This document shows, piece by piece, positions 18,115-26,305 of a DNA stretch of 64,000 nt. The notes beneath the pieces are model-generated. The model saw only the letters and a program-made list of their open reading frames with translations. It did not search any database and was not told the DNA's origin. A program made the position numbers and the translations under genes. The stretch comes from Pararhizobium qamdonense (GTDB lineage: Bacteria; Pseudomonadota; Alphaproteobacteria; Rhizobiales; Rhizobiaceae): positions 899,001 to 963,000 of the forward strand of contig NZ_CP119566.1 in NCBI RefSeq assembly GCF_029277445.1. The letters are read 5' to 3'. Numbering within the stretch: the stretch's first letter is position 1; each line of letters starts with the position of its first letter.

Positions 18115-19026
18115 GTGAAGGCAGTCTTCAAGACGATACGTCTCCCCCGCAAGGTGATGTTCCTCATTGCCGGCGTTCTTGTGTTGTCGGGTGCGTCCGG
18201 CGCCTTTGCCGTCTATTCCGGCAAGGAAACCTTTTTTGGCATGGCCGGGCCGGCAAAACCCTCGCTTTCAGGCCTTGCCTGCACCACGATCGAAACCTTG
18301 AAGATGCGCCGCAACGGCCAGCGCTGGATCCGCAAATATGTGAGCACGGACGCGGCTGCCGGGATTGATCGTGTCCGCACCGCCTTGCGCATCACCGGCC
18401 TGCTTGCCAAGCAGGAACAGGCCGATCTCTACCAGGTCGTCGTGCTGGACACGGCTGGGCCCCTGGACCGGGCTGACCGCCGTGGTGCGGCTATCGGTGC
18501 CCAAGTCTTGTTTGCGCCCGACCCCTCCAAATTGCCGGGAATGAGCACGCCGTTCGTTGCCCGCTACAGCGATGCCAAGGCCAATGGCGCCGGTCTCTTC
18601 TATGGCCAGGACGTCCTCCTCTCGACGGATGACATCAAGACGACGCTGACGGCGATGGACGACAAGTCGGATTGTTTCGACCCGGTTGCCGCTGCGGCTG
18701 CCGCAGAACCGGGTGCTGCCGGATCAAAGAGCGGTGGACATGGTGAGGCAACGGCTCCCGCCGGTCACGGGGAAAACGCTGATAGTGGCGAGGCGGCCCC
18801 CGCGCATGGCGAGCCTGCAGACAATGGCGAGGAAGCAGTGGCACCGGGACATGAGCCCGCAGCTGCAACGGAGCATAGCGCGGCACAGCCGGAGGAAAAG
18901 GGTTTCTTCGGGTCCATGCTGGCCATGGTTCTAGGCGATGGCGGTGAAAAGCCGTCGAGCGTTGTCTCCGAGCCGAATGCAGAAAACCCCGCCGGTACCT
19001 CCACGGAGGAACCAGCGGGACACTGA
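18115..19026 (+). CDS. Membrane-anchored or exported protein with low-complexity tail, unknown function
   Basis: A 303-residue protein with an N-terminal hydrophobic segment (about residues 13-33, VMFLIAGVLVLSGASGAFAV) that is either a signal sequence or a membrane anchor. The middle region (residues about 50-190) is a compact, folded-looking domain with two cysteines. From about residue 195 the chain is low-complexity, rich in A, G, E and H, with repeated GHGE, AHGEP and GHEP motifs that could bind metal. I do not recognise the family; similar proteins seem to occur in other rhizobia. It stands alone and converges on the DUF1328 gene. Confidence 0.75.
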   Translation: MKAVFKTIRLPRKVMFLIAGVLVLSGASGAFAVYSGKETFFGMAGPAKPSLSGLACTTIETLKMRRNGQRWIRKYVSTDAAAGIDRVRTALRITGLLAKQEQADLYQVVVLDTAGPLDRADRRGAAIGAQVLFAPDPSKLPGMSTPFVARYSDAKANGAGLFYGQDVLLSTDDIKTTLTAMDDKSDCFDPVAAAAAAEPGAAGSKSGGHGEATAPAGHGENADSGEAAPAHGEPADNGEEAVAPGHEPAAATEHSAAQPEEKGFFGSMLAMVLGDGGEKPSSVVSEPNAENPAGTSTEEPAGH

Positions 19027-19049
19027 CGGGATTTGCCGTTCAGCTTTAA

Positions 19050-19223
19050 TCAGACGATGGCGTTGCCAGCGATCACGGCGAGAACGACGAAGATCAGGAA
19101 GATGATAACGGCGATGGCAAACAGCACGCGCGCGATCGTCGCTGTGGCGGCCGAAACGCCGGAAAAGCCGAGAAAGCCCGTGATCAGCGATATGACCAGG
19201 AAAATAAGCGCCCATTTCAGCAT
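19050..19223 (-). CDS. DUF1328 (YtjA-like) small membrane protein
   Basis: A 57-residue protein reading [20 protein letters not shown], followed by a loop and a second hydrophobic helix ending [11 protein letters not shown]. Two transmembrane segments and the [14 protein letters not shown] loop match the DUF1328 family of short inner-membrane proteins. The function is unknown; members are often stress-induced. A Shine-Dalgarno-like AGGACCCCTCC stretch lies just upstream of the ATG. It converges on the preceding exported-protein gene with a 23-bp gap. Confidence 0.9.
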   Translation of the reverse strand: MLKWALIFLVISLITGFLGFSGVSAATATIARVLFAIAVIIFLIFVVLAVIAGNAIV

Positions 19224-19294
19224 GGAGGGGTCCTTTCAAATTCTGCCGGTATAGACGCGCAGAACGCTGAAAAGTTCCATGAGCTTATGAGATG

Positions 19295-19320
19295 GCGCCA
19301 TCCTGTTTCCAAGATGGCGC
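19295..19320. terminator. Hairpin after lysK, possible terminator
   Basis: Eight-base arms GCGCCATC and GATGGCGC (19,295-19,302 and 19,313-19,320) surround a 10-nt loop just after the lysK stop. No T-run follows on either strand, so termination is only a possibility. Confidence 0.4.
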
Positions 19321-19334
19321 GGTCTTCGTTCGTC

Positions 19335-20828
19335 TCAGTCCGCCTTGTTGCGGCGGGCCGGGAAGAGGATGATGTCGCGGATCGACGGGGCGTTGGTGAG
19401 CAGCATGATCAGGCGATCGACGCCGATGCCGAGGCCACCGGCGGGTGGCATGCCCTGGTCGATCGCATCGAGGAATTCGTCGTCCAGCTGCTTGTCCTTT
19501 TCGCCACGGGCATGTGCCTGTTCCAGCTGCTCGACCATGCGCTTGCGCTGCTCTTCCGGATCGTTGAGTTCCGAAAATGCGTTGCCCAGTTCCCAGGCGT
19601 TGCAATAGGTCTCGAAACGCTCGACCAGGCGCGGTTCGCCCGGCACTTCCTTGGCAAAGGGCGAGATGTCCTTTGGAAAATGCGTCACATGCGACGGCTG
19701 GATCAGCGTGCCTTCGACCTTTTCTTCAAAGATGAAGGCCAGGCATTCGCCCCAGGTCCAATCCTTTTCGACAGCAAAGCCGGCGGCCCTGGCGGCCGTG
19801 CGGGCTTCTTCGTCTGTCGTCATGGCGATGAAGTCGAGGCCCGTCGCTTCCTTGACGGCGTCGGGCATGGGGACGCGCTTGAACGGCCCCTTGAAGGAGA
19901 TTTCCTTGTCGCCGAACAGGAATTCGGTGGTGCCGTGGATCGACAGTGCGAGCTTTGTGAAAAGCCGCTCGACGAGGTCCATGATGTCCTCGTAATCGGC
20001 ATAGGCCCAATAGCATTCCATCATGGTGAATTCAGGATTGTGCCTTGTGGAGACGCCTTCGTTGCGGAAGTTGCGGTTGATCTCGAACACCTTGTCGGTG
20101 AGGCCCGAAACCAGCGTGCGCTTCAAGAACAGTTCCGGCGCAATGCGCAGGTACATGTCGAGCTTCAGCGTGTTGTGATGCGTCTTGAAGGGCTCGGCGG
20201 TGGCGCCGCCATAGACGGAATGCAGCATCGGCGTCTCGACTTCCATGAAGCCGTCGTCTTCCATGAAGCGGCGGATACCCGAGACGATCTTCGAGCGCTG
20301 CTGGAAGCGCAGCTTGGATTCCTCGTTGGTCATGATGTCGAGATGGCGCTTGCGGTAGCGCTGTTCGATATCGGACAGGCCATGCCACTTTTCCGGCATC
20401 GGCAGCAGCGACTTGGTCAGCATGGTGATCTCTTGCGCATTGATCGAGAGTTCGCCGCGCTTGGTGCGGCGGACAACGCCGGTCACGCCAATGATATCGC
20501 CGATATCGATCAGCGGCAGCAGCGCGCGGGCGTCTTCCGGTGTGGTATCCTTGTGGGAGAAGATCTGGATCTTGCCGCCGGCGTCATGAATGTCCATGAA
20601 CATGCCGGAATTGCGCGAGGAATAGACCCGGCCAGCCACGGTGACGACATCGTCCGTGACCACATCCGCTTCCAGGCTCTCGTATTTGCTGGCCAGTTCC
20701 GCATTGGTGATGGTGCGGTGGAAATGCGCCGGATAGACGTCGCCGATCTTTTCGCGCAGCATTTTCAGCTTCTGGGCGCGCACTTCGGTGACGTCGGAGG
20801 AGAGGGCGGTTTCGGTCTTGTCGGTCAT
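19335..20828 (-). CDS. lysS: Lysyl-tRNA synthetase, class II
   Basis: A 497-residue class II enzyme that charges tRNA-Lys. The start is placed at MTDKTETALSSDVTEV; an open extension of 54 codons upstream is arginine/serine-rich and overlaps the RIME-like repeat area. The N-terminal OB-fold anticodon-binding domain is followed by the catalytic core. Motif 2 is in NRNFRNEGVSTRHNPEFTMM and motif 3 in GLGIGVDRLIMLLTNAPSIR. Cytoplasmic and essential. It lies on the same strand as gltX, separated by a repeat element of about 190 bp. Confidence 0.95.
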   Translation of the reverse strand: MTDKTETALSSDVTEVRAQKLKMLREKIGDVYPAHFHRTITNAELASKYESLEADVVTDDVVTVAGRVYSSRNSGMFMDIHDAGGKIQIFSHKDTTPEDARALLPLIDIGDIIGVTGVVRRTKRGELSINAQEITMLTKSLLPMPEKWHGLSDIEQRYRKRHLDIMTNEESKLRFQQRSKIVSGIRRFMEDDGFMEVETPMLHSVYGGATAEPFKTHHNTLKLDMYLRIAPELFLKRTLVSGLTDKVFEINRNFRNEGVSTRHNPEFTMMECYWAYADYEDIMDLVERLFTKLALSIHGTTEFLFGDKEISFKGPFKRVPMPDAVKEATGLDFIAMTTDEEARTAARAAGFAVEKDWTWGECLAFIFEEKVEGTLIQPSHVTHFPKDISPFAKEVPGEPRLVERFETYCNAWELGNAFSELNDPEEQRKRMVEQLEQAHARGEKDKQLDDEFLDAIDQGMPPAGGLGIGVDRLIMLLTNAPSIRDIILFPARRNKAD

Positions 20829-20889
20829 GGGGCTCGCCTTCGATAGGGGCTGTATTCTTATAGGGTCTGCACTTTGGGGCTTCGTCCTC

Positions 20890-21012
20890 TTCGCCCCAGT
20901 GGGGAGAAGGTGGCCCGCAGGGCCGGATGAGGGGGAGCCGCTTGCTTCGCAGTCTACCGCCCCCTCATCGCGCTGGCTTTCGCTCGGCACTTCTCCCCGC
21001 TGGGGAGAAGAG
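20890..21012. repeat. RIME-like palindromic intergenic repeat
   Basis: Between gltX and lysK lie two inverted arms, about 20,890-20,936 and 20,968-21,012. They share CCCCAGTGGGGAGAAGG-like and CCCCTCATC-type blocks in opposite orientation (GGATGAGGGGG against CCCCCTCATC, and GGGGAGAAG against CTTCTCCCC). This is the composition and layout of the RIME elements scattered through Rhizobiaceae genomes. It may fold in RNA and attenuate or terminate between the two synthetase genes. Confidence 0.75.
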
Positions 21013-21022
21013 GAGTTCGACG

Positions 21023-22480
21023 TTATTTTCCGCTGCCAGCCATCGAGGCCGCAACCTGGCCTGCGACCTTCAAGCGCTGGCGCACGACCGAGCGGCCGAG
21101 GATGGCCATGGAATCGAACAGCGGCAACGAGCGGGTCGAGCCCGAGACGGCGACGAACAGCGGTGCGACGATGACCTTGAGCTTTTTGCCCATGCGATCA
21201 GCAATGGCCCGCAGTTCGGCTTCGATAGCCTCGACATTCCATTCGAGGATCTTTTCCAGGTCCGGCTGGACCGTGTTGAAGATTTCCACCAGTTCTTCCG
21301 GGCTCGATTTGACCTTGGCGAAGGAGGAGGCGTCAAGGGCAAGATCGGACTTGAACAGGAAGCCTGCGAGATCCGGCAGTTCGCCAAGCTTGGAAATGCG
21401 CGACTGGGAGAACTTGAGGCCCTGCTTGATGCGGTCGTTTTCCATGGCCCAGGCGAGCACGCGGGCGGCGAATTCGTCTTCGCTTAATCCTTCGCGCAGC
21501 CAGCGGCCATTCAGCCAGTCGAGCTTCTGGATATCGAAGATCGCGCCGGCCTTGGAGAGGTTGGCCGGGTCGAATTTCTCCGCCAGCTGTTCCATGGTCA
21601 GCATTTCCTCGCCTTCGGCGATCTGCACGAAGAACAGGCCAAGGAAGTTCATCAGCGCTTCCGGCAGGTAACCGAGAGCGGTGTAGTACGAGATCGAGGT
21701 CGGGTTCTTGCGCTTGGACAGCTTCGACTTGTCGGCATTGCGCATCAGCGACAGATGCATGAAGACCGGCGGTTCGAGGCCAAGATACTGATAGATCAGG
21801 ATGTGTTTCGGCACCGAGGACAGCCATTCCTCGCCGCGCGCAACATGGGTGATCTTCATCAGATGGTCATCGACGACATTGGCCATATGATAGGTCGGCA
21901 TGCCGTCGGCCTTGAGCAGGACCTGCATATCGACCGCATCCCACGGGATATCGACTTCGCCATAGACGCCATCGACAAACTTGCAGGAGCCTTCCGCCGG
22001 GATTTTCATGCGCACGACATGGGGTTCGCCGCTGGCGACGCGGGCCGTGACTTCTTCCGCCGCGATGTGCAGGCAGAGACCGTCATATTTCGGCGGCTTG
22101 CCGGCGGCGCGCTGGGCCTCGCGCATTTCGGTCAGACGCTCGGGCGTGCAGAAACAGCGGAAACCGTGGCCGGCTTCGACGATCTTTTCGACATAGGGCT
22201 TGTAGAGGTCCTTGCGGTCGCTCTGGCGGTAGGGGCCGTAGGGGCCGCCGATATCGGGGCCTTCCGACCATGTCAGGCCGCACCATTTCAGCGCGTCCAA
22301 AACCTTGGTCTCGAATTCCGGGGTCGAGCGCGTCGCGTCGGTGTCTTCGATGCGCAGGATGAACTCGCCACCCATTTTCTGCGCGAAGAGATAGTTGAAC
22401 AACGCGATATAGGCGGTGCCGACATGGGGTTCGCCGGTGGGAGAAGGTGCGATGCGCACCCGGACTGGTCTGTCTGTCAT
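21023..22480 (-). CDS. gltX: Glutamyl-tRNA synthetase
   Basis: A 485-residue class I enzyme that charges tRNA-Glu. The HIGH-equivalent motif is in VRIAPSPTGEPHVGTAYIAL and the KMSKS-equivalent in DKSKLSKRKNPTS. FILRIEDTD is the family signature after the first motif. Length is normal. Alphaproteobacteria often carry two gltX genes, one of which charges tRNA-Gln for later transamidation; which copy this is cannot be judged from this window. It is upstream of lysS on the same strand, with a RIME-like repeat between. Confidence 0.95.
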   Translation of the reverse strand: MTDRPVRVRIAPSPTGEPHVGTAYIALFNYLFAQKMGGEFILRIEDTDATRSTPEFETKVLDALKWCGLTWSEGPDIGGPYGPYRQSDRKDLYKPYVEKIVEAGHGFRCFCTPERLTEMREAQRAAGKPPKYDGLCLHIAAEEVTARVASGEPHVVRMKIPAEGSCKFVDGVYGEVDIPWDAVDMQVLLKADGMPTYHMANVVDDHLMKITHVARGEEWLSSVPKHILIYQYLGLEPPVFMHLSLMRNADKSKLSKRKNPTSISYYTALGYLPEALMNFLGLFFVQIAEGEEMLTMEQLAEKFDPANLSKAGAIFDIQKLDWLNGRWLREGLSEDEFAARVLAWAMENDRIKQGLKFSQSRISKLGELPDLAGFLFKSDLALDASSFAKVKSSPEELVEIFNTVQPDLEKILEWNVEAIEAELRAIADRMGKKLKVIVAPLFVAVSGSTRSLPLFDSMAILGRSVVRQRLKVAGQVAASMAGSGK

Positions 22481-22682
22481 GATCCTGGCCCGTGCTTTAC
22501 GTGCTTTCGGCCTTCCGCCGGAGAAAGAGACGTCCGGCTGGAAAGGCGCATGCTTTTAAGGGAAGGAAGTGCCCGATCGATGCCTGAAACGGCGGAAAAT
22601 ACCGGAAATTCCATATGGCTGGCGTGAGACCATATTCAAAAGGGCGCGTCAAGGAAAACTGCGTTTGCGCAACGTCGCGACC

Positions 22683-22847
22683 GTCACGCTCTCGTCTGCA
22701 ACGCAGGGCACGACAGTGACCTGGGCGATGAATGGACCGAGCCCACTCATTGCCAAGATCATGGCTCCGTTCTTCGATAAGGACACGATGATCGGCGGCG
22801 ATTTTGCGCAAGGGCTAGTGAATCCTAAGGCGATTGCCGAAAAATAG
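22683..22847 (+). pseudogene. C-terminal relic of an SRPBCC (polyketide cyclase-like) protein
   Basis: The 54 codons before a TAG stop read TTVTWAMNGPSPLIAKIM and APFFDKDTMIGGDFAQGL, a pattern of the last third of SRPBCC/START-fold proteins (W-x-M-x-G, then F-F-x-x-D-x-M-I-G-x-D-F-x-x-G-L). The N-terminal two thirds of such a protein are not found upstream in any frame, where the divergent gltX gene begins. I read it as a truncated remnant. The frame runs open back to 22,569, but that part has no family features. Confidence 0.6.
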
Positions 22848-22906
22848 GCGGGAAATGGGGAACCATTGATGACCTAGCCCGTTTCTTTCATGAGGAATGC
22901 GGGGCT

Positions 22907-22987
22907 GTGTCAACCGGACCCGAGGGAGATGGAGAACGCGGAGATTTTTCCGGTTTCTCTTCGCGGCCAACGAAGCGGCAGTCGAGC
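22907..22987. repeat. Dispersed 81-bp repeat, copy 1
   Basis: This stretch, from GTGTCAACCGGACC to GGCAGTCGAGC, aligns without gaps to 61,247-61,327 at about 67 of 81 identical bases by my count, in the same orientation. It lies in the gap between gltX and the TerC gene. It is not a RIME element and carries no inverted repeat that I can see. Differences concentrate in one codon position of the frame beginning at the first GTG, which might mean it was once coding. Confidence 0.7.
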
Positions 22988-23028
22988 TTCTTTACCCCTT
23001 CGGCCCTGCATCCTCAAATTTTTCCATC

Positions 23029-23064
23029 AAAAATGCCCCGGAACATCAGTTCCGGGGCATTTTT
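23029..23064. terminator. Bidirectional hairpin terminator
   Basis: A perfect 12-bp stem (ATGCCCCGGAAC paired with GTTCCGGGGCAT) with the 4-nt loop ATCA. It is flanked by A-runs on the left and T-runs on the right, so it can act on both strands. It lies about 80 bp beyond the TerC gene's end and would also stop plus-strand transcripts from the relic region. Confidence 0.85.
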
Positions 23065-23083
23065 GTTTGCCTGTTGCGAGAGC

Positions 23084-23119
23084 AAAAAGGGAGCGCATCC
23101 CAGCCGGACGCGCTCCCTT
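23084..23119 (-). terminator. Terminator of the TerC-family gene
   Basis: On the minus strand, the arms AAGGGAGCGC and GCGCTCCCTT (10 bp, 13-nt loop) are followed by a short T-run (TTTTT then GCTC), 26 bp after the TerC stop. A second, stronger bidirectional hairpin lies just beyond. Confidence 0.85.
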
Positions 23120-23144
23120 CAATGGTGGATAGACCGGGCAAAGA

Positions 23145-23894
23145 CTAGTGCTTTGCGGCCTTGTCCTTCTGCCGCTTGCGGCGCGACAGCATGTTGAGCA
23201 CTTCAACCAGTGCCGAGAAGGCCATGGCGGCGTAGACGTAACCCTTCGGAACATGGAAGCCCATGCCTTCGGCGATCAGCGTCGTGCCGATCATCAGCAG
23301 GAAGCCCAGTGCCAACATGACGATGGTCGGGTTCTTTTCGATGAAGCGGGCGAGCGGGCCTGCTGCCACCAGCATGACAGTCACGGCGAAAATGACCGAA
23401 ACAATCATGATCGGCAGGTGCGGGGTCATGCCGACAGCGGTGATGATGCTGTCGATGGAGAAGACGAGGTCGAGGACCAGGATCTGGCCGATGGCCGCCG
23501 CGAAGGTGGTGGTACCGGCCTTGGCCAGCACGTCCTCTTCGTGATCGATGGGATCGACGGTGTGGTGGATTTCCTTGGTCGCCTTCCAGACGAGGAACAG
23601 GCCACCGGCAATCAGGATCATGTCCTTCCAGGAATAGCCATGTCCGAAGAGTTCGAACACAGGTTCGGTCAGCTGGACAATCCAGGCGACGGTTCCCAGC
23701 AGGGCAAGACGCATGATCAGCGCCAGGCCGATGCCGATGCGGCGGGCCTTCTCGCGGCTTTCCGGGGGGAGTTTGTTGGTCAGGATCGAAATGAAGATGA
23801 GGTTGTCGATGCCAAGCACGACTTCCATCACGATCAGGGTGATCAGGGCAATCCAGGCAGTCGGATCTTGCATCAGGAGCAAAATATCCTGCAT
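23145..23894 (-). CDS. TerC family integral membrane protein
   Basis: A 249-residue polytopic membrane protein starting [20 protein letters not shown]. The charged motifs inside helices, [18 protein letters not shown] and [17 protein letters not shown], with conserved Asp and Asn, define the TerC/Alx/YkoY family. Members are linked to tellurite resistance, manganese export or alkaline response. A basic tail ([12 protein letters not shown]) follows the last helix. A 21-codon open extension upstream was rejected because it precedes the hydrophobic start. Two terminators follow the gene, which appears to be monocistronic. Confidence 0.92.
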   Translation of the reverse strand: MQDILLLMQDPTAWIALITLIVMEVVLGIDNLIFISILTNKLPPESREKARRIGIGLALIMRLALLGTVAWIVQLTEPVFELFGHGYSWKDMILIAGGLFLVWKATKEIHHTVDPIDHEEDVLAKAGTTTFAAAIGQILVLDLVFSIDSIITAVGMTPHLPIMIVSVIFAVTVMLVAAGPLARFIEKNPTIVMLALGFLLMIGTTLIAEGMGFHVPKGYVYAAMAFSALVEVLNMLSRRKRQKDKAAKH

Positions 23895-24109
23895 CAGGGG
23901 CGGTTCCTTCCTCGCTATCAAGGTGCATATGCGTGAACCCGCGCCGCCGGGTGGCAACGCGGGTAAAATTGATCATTCTTATGTAAGCGGAAATACCGGC
24001 AAGGCAAGCGCCGCAGGGTGCGCAAAGAGGCCGCGATACCGTTAACTCGGCACCTCAAGCCAATATTGTGTCCGTCTGGAGGTGACCAGACCAGCGCAGC
24101 CGCCCGCCG

Positions 24110-24814
24110 TCAGGCCGTTGCAGCGTGCCGTGTTGCGTAGGCGGCCATGAAGACCCGCACGGCGCCGCCGATGACCCGGTCGATTTCTTCCGGTGGCGGA
24201 GCGGTTTCCATGGTGCCGAATAGGCGCAGCTTGAAAAAGCCGCCGCTGGAAAGATCGAGGAACTGGCCGGCCGCCAGATCGAGATCATCGATCGTCAGGC
24301 TGCCGATATCGACCTGGTGCGCCAGGAACTCCTGGAGGACCGAGCGCAGGTTTTCCGGTCCCTTGAAAAAGCGCTTGCACAGATCCGGCATGCGATCGCG
24401 CACACCGAGAACCGTGCGCATCGCGGTGATGACTTTCTCGTCGGTCATGTGCGAAACGAAACTGACGCCGAACTTGTAAAGGCCGGTTGCGGCATCCTCG
24501 TGTGCGGCCAGAACCGTGCGGACCGCTGCCAGGAAAATGGCCCGTTCCTTTTCGATCATGGCCGAAAACAGGTCTTCCTTGTTCTGGAAGTAGACGTAGA
24601 TCGTGCCCTTGGAAACGCCCGCTTCACGGGTAATGTCGTTCATGCTGGCGGCGTCGAAGCCCACGCTCATGAACACACGTTTCGCGCCCTCGATGATCTG
24701 CTCGCGCTTGGCCGGATCTTCGCCGGCGGCGCGGCGGCCGGAGAGGGAAAATGCTTCGCCGGGACAGTCTAAAGTATCGGTCGTGTCTGCCAATTGCTCG
24801 CTACCTTCGGACAT
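24110..24814 (-). CDS. TetR/AcrR-family repressor of the adjacent efflux genes
   Basis: A 234-residue regulator. The N-terminal helix-turn-helix is at about residues 57-80 (NDITREAGVSKGTIYVYFQN), preceded by REQIIEGAKRVFMSVGFDAA, the standard TetR layout. The C-terminal two thirds is a helical ligand-binding domain. The first 34 residues are a non-conserved extension. It diverges from the emrA-like gene across a 129-bp region containing an exceptional double dyad, so repression of itself and the pump with release by an effluxed compound is the likely logic. Confidence 0.92.
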   Translation of the reverse strand: MSEGSEQLADTTDTLDCPGEAFSLSGRRAAGEDPAKREQIIEGAKRVFMSVGFDAASMNDITREAGVSKGTIYVYFQNKEDLFSAMIEKERAIFLAAVRTVLAAHEDAATGLYKFGVSFVSHMTDEKVITAMRTVLGVRDRMPDLCKRFFKGPENLRSVLQEFLAHQVDIGSLTIDDLDLAAGQFLDLSSGGFFKLRLFGTMETAPPPEEIDRVIGGAVRVFMAAYATRHAATA

Positions 24815-24834
24815 TTTTGTCTCATTGTTAACTT

Positions 24835-24915
24835 TTCGAACCGAACGGTTCGATTTGACTTGATATGTGAGCGTTTTCGCATTAAGTCAAATCGAACTGA
24901 ACGGTTCGGTTCGAA
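24835..24915. promoter_or_regulatory. Double dyad operator/divergent promoter of the TetR-EmrAB locus
   Basis: The site TCGAACCG-AA-CGGTTCGA at 24,836-24,853 is a perfect 8+2+8 palindrome. A second site, TCGAACTG-AA-CGGTTCGG followed by a further half-site CGGTTCGA, spans 24,892-24,914. Between them is a 12-bp inverted repeat TCGATTTGACTT / AAGTCAAATCGA (24,850-24,861 and 24,884-24,895). The whole region is thus one large dyad with an operator at each edge and a TTGACT -35-like box inside each arm, as expected for a TetR dimer controlling both directions. Confidence 0.8.
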
Positions 24916-24943
24916 TTTCTCATATCACGGCTGGTAGTGCAAT

Positions 24944-26167
24944 ATGTCAGTTTCAAACAAATCCGGTGCCGCCCATGTCCGCCCCGTCGGCGACGACTTC
25001 AAGGTGCCTGCTGAGCAGATCGAGGCTCCCGAAGCCAAGACCGTGACGGAGCCTGCCGCCGAAGAGCAGGCAGCCCCGCAGGTTGCCGCTGCCGCCGAGA
25101 CGCCCGCGCCCAAGCGCCGCAAGCTTGTGTTTCCCATTATCGCAATCGCTGCTCTGGCCGCTGGCGGCTGGTACGGTTACGACTGGTGGACCAATGGCCG
25201 CTTCATGATCTCGACAGATGACGCCTATATCGAAGGCGATATCGCGTCGATCTCGCCGAAAGTGTCCGGCTATATCGAGAAGGTCAATGTGGTTGCCAAC
25301 CAGCACGTCAAGGCCGGTGATCCGCTGATCACGCTCGACAAGGAAGATTACCGCATTGCCGCCGATCAGGCGCAGGCGCAGATCGATACCGAAAAGCTTT
25401 CGCTGCAGCGTTTCGACGCGCAGATCGCCGGTGCCAAGGCCAGCGTCCAGCAGGCAGAAGCGCAGAAAACTGCCCTCGAGGCGACCGTCCGGGGTGCCGA
25501 AACCACGCTGAAGCGTGCCAGCGACCTCCAGTCGAAGGCCGTCGGCACGGTCGCCTCGCTCGACGATGCCACGGTTGCGCTCGATCAGGCCAAGGCAAAC
25601 CTCATTGGCGGCGATGCGCAGATCGCCACTGCGAACGCCAATATCGCCGTGTTGGTTGCCCAGCGCGCCGAAGCCGAAAGCACGATCCGCTCGCTTGAGC
25701 TTTCCCGTGACAAGGCGCAGCGCGATTTAGGCTTTACGGTGCTCAAGGCGCCTTATGACGGGGTAATCGGCAATCTGGCCATTCAGGATGGCGATCTTGT
25801 CTCCGCCGGTCAGCGTTTGGCAGCCCTTGTGCCGACCGACCAGCTCTATATCGACGCCAATTTCAAGGAAACGCAGATCGCCCATATGGTGCCGGGCTCG
25901 AAGGTCAATATCCATGTGGATGCCTTCGACGAGGCGCCGATCGTCGGCACCGTGCAGTCGATCTCGCCGGCTTCCGGTTCGGTGTTCTCGCTGCTGCCGG
26001 CTGAAAATGCCACGGGCAACTTCACCAAGGTGATCCAGCGCGTTCCTGTCCGCATTGTCTTCCCGAAGGACGTGCTGGAGAGCGGACGGTTGCGGGCAGG
26101 CTTGAGCGTCGTCGTCGATGTCGATACCCGCACCGCGCCGGAGCAGAATACCGCTGCGGTCAAGTGA
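24944..26167 (+). CDS. emrA: HlyD/EmrA-type membrane fusion protein
   Basis: A 407-residue periplasmic adaptor. It has an acidic/alanine-rich cytoplasmic N-terminus and one membrane helix at about residues 63-82 (KLVFPIIAIAALAAGGWYGY). The biotinyl-lipoyl half-motif TDDAYIEGDIASISPKVSGY comes next, followed by a coiled coil (about 130-240, rich in Q, A and K) and the second lipoyl half (FTVLKAPYDGVIGNLAIQDG). That is the EmrA order. It pairs with the downstream EmrB-type transporter and would link it to an outer-membrane factor. It diverges from the TetR gene over the dyad operator. Confidence 0.93.
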   Translation: MSVSNKSGAAHVRPVGDDFKVPAEQIEAPEAKTVTEPAAEEQAAPQVAAAAETPAPKRRKLVFPIIAIAALAAGGWYGYDWWTNGRFMISTDDAYIEGDIASISPKVSGYIEKVNVVANQHVKAGDPLITLDKEDYRIAADQAQAQIDTEKLSLQRFDAQIAGAKASVQQAEAQKTALEATVRGAETTLKRASDLQSKAVGTVASLDDATVALDQAKANLIGGDAQIATANANIAVLVAQRAEAESTIRSLELSRDKAQRDLGFTVLKAPYDGVIGNLAIQDGDLVSAGQRLAALVPTDQLYIDANFKETQIAHMVPGSKVNIHVDAFDEAPIVGTVQSISPASGSVFSLLPAENATGNFTKVIQRVPVRIVFPKDVLESGRLRAGLSVVVDVDTRTAPEQNTAAVK

Positions 26168-26305
26168 TCCGTGCGCCGCGCCGCTTCCGGCGCGGCTTTG
26201 CCGGTTGAGAATGGTTCCGGGACGAGAGTGCGGGACCCGTGATGCATCAGTTTTTATGACCACGATGGCAGCCCAGTTCGCTTGAACGCGGTGACGCCAG
26301 GAGCA

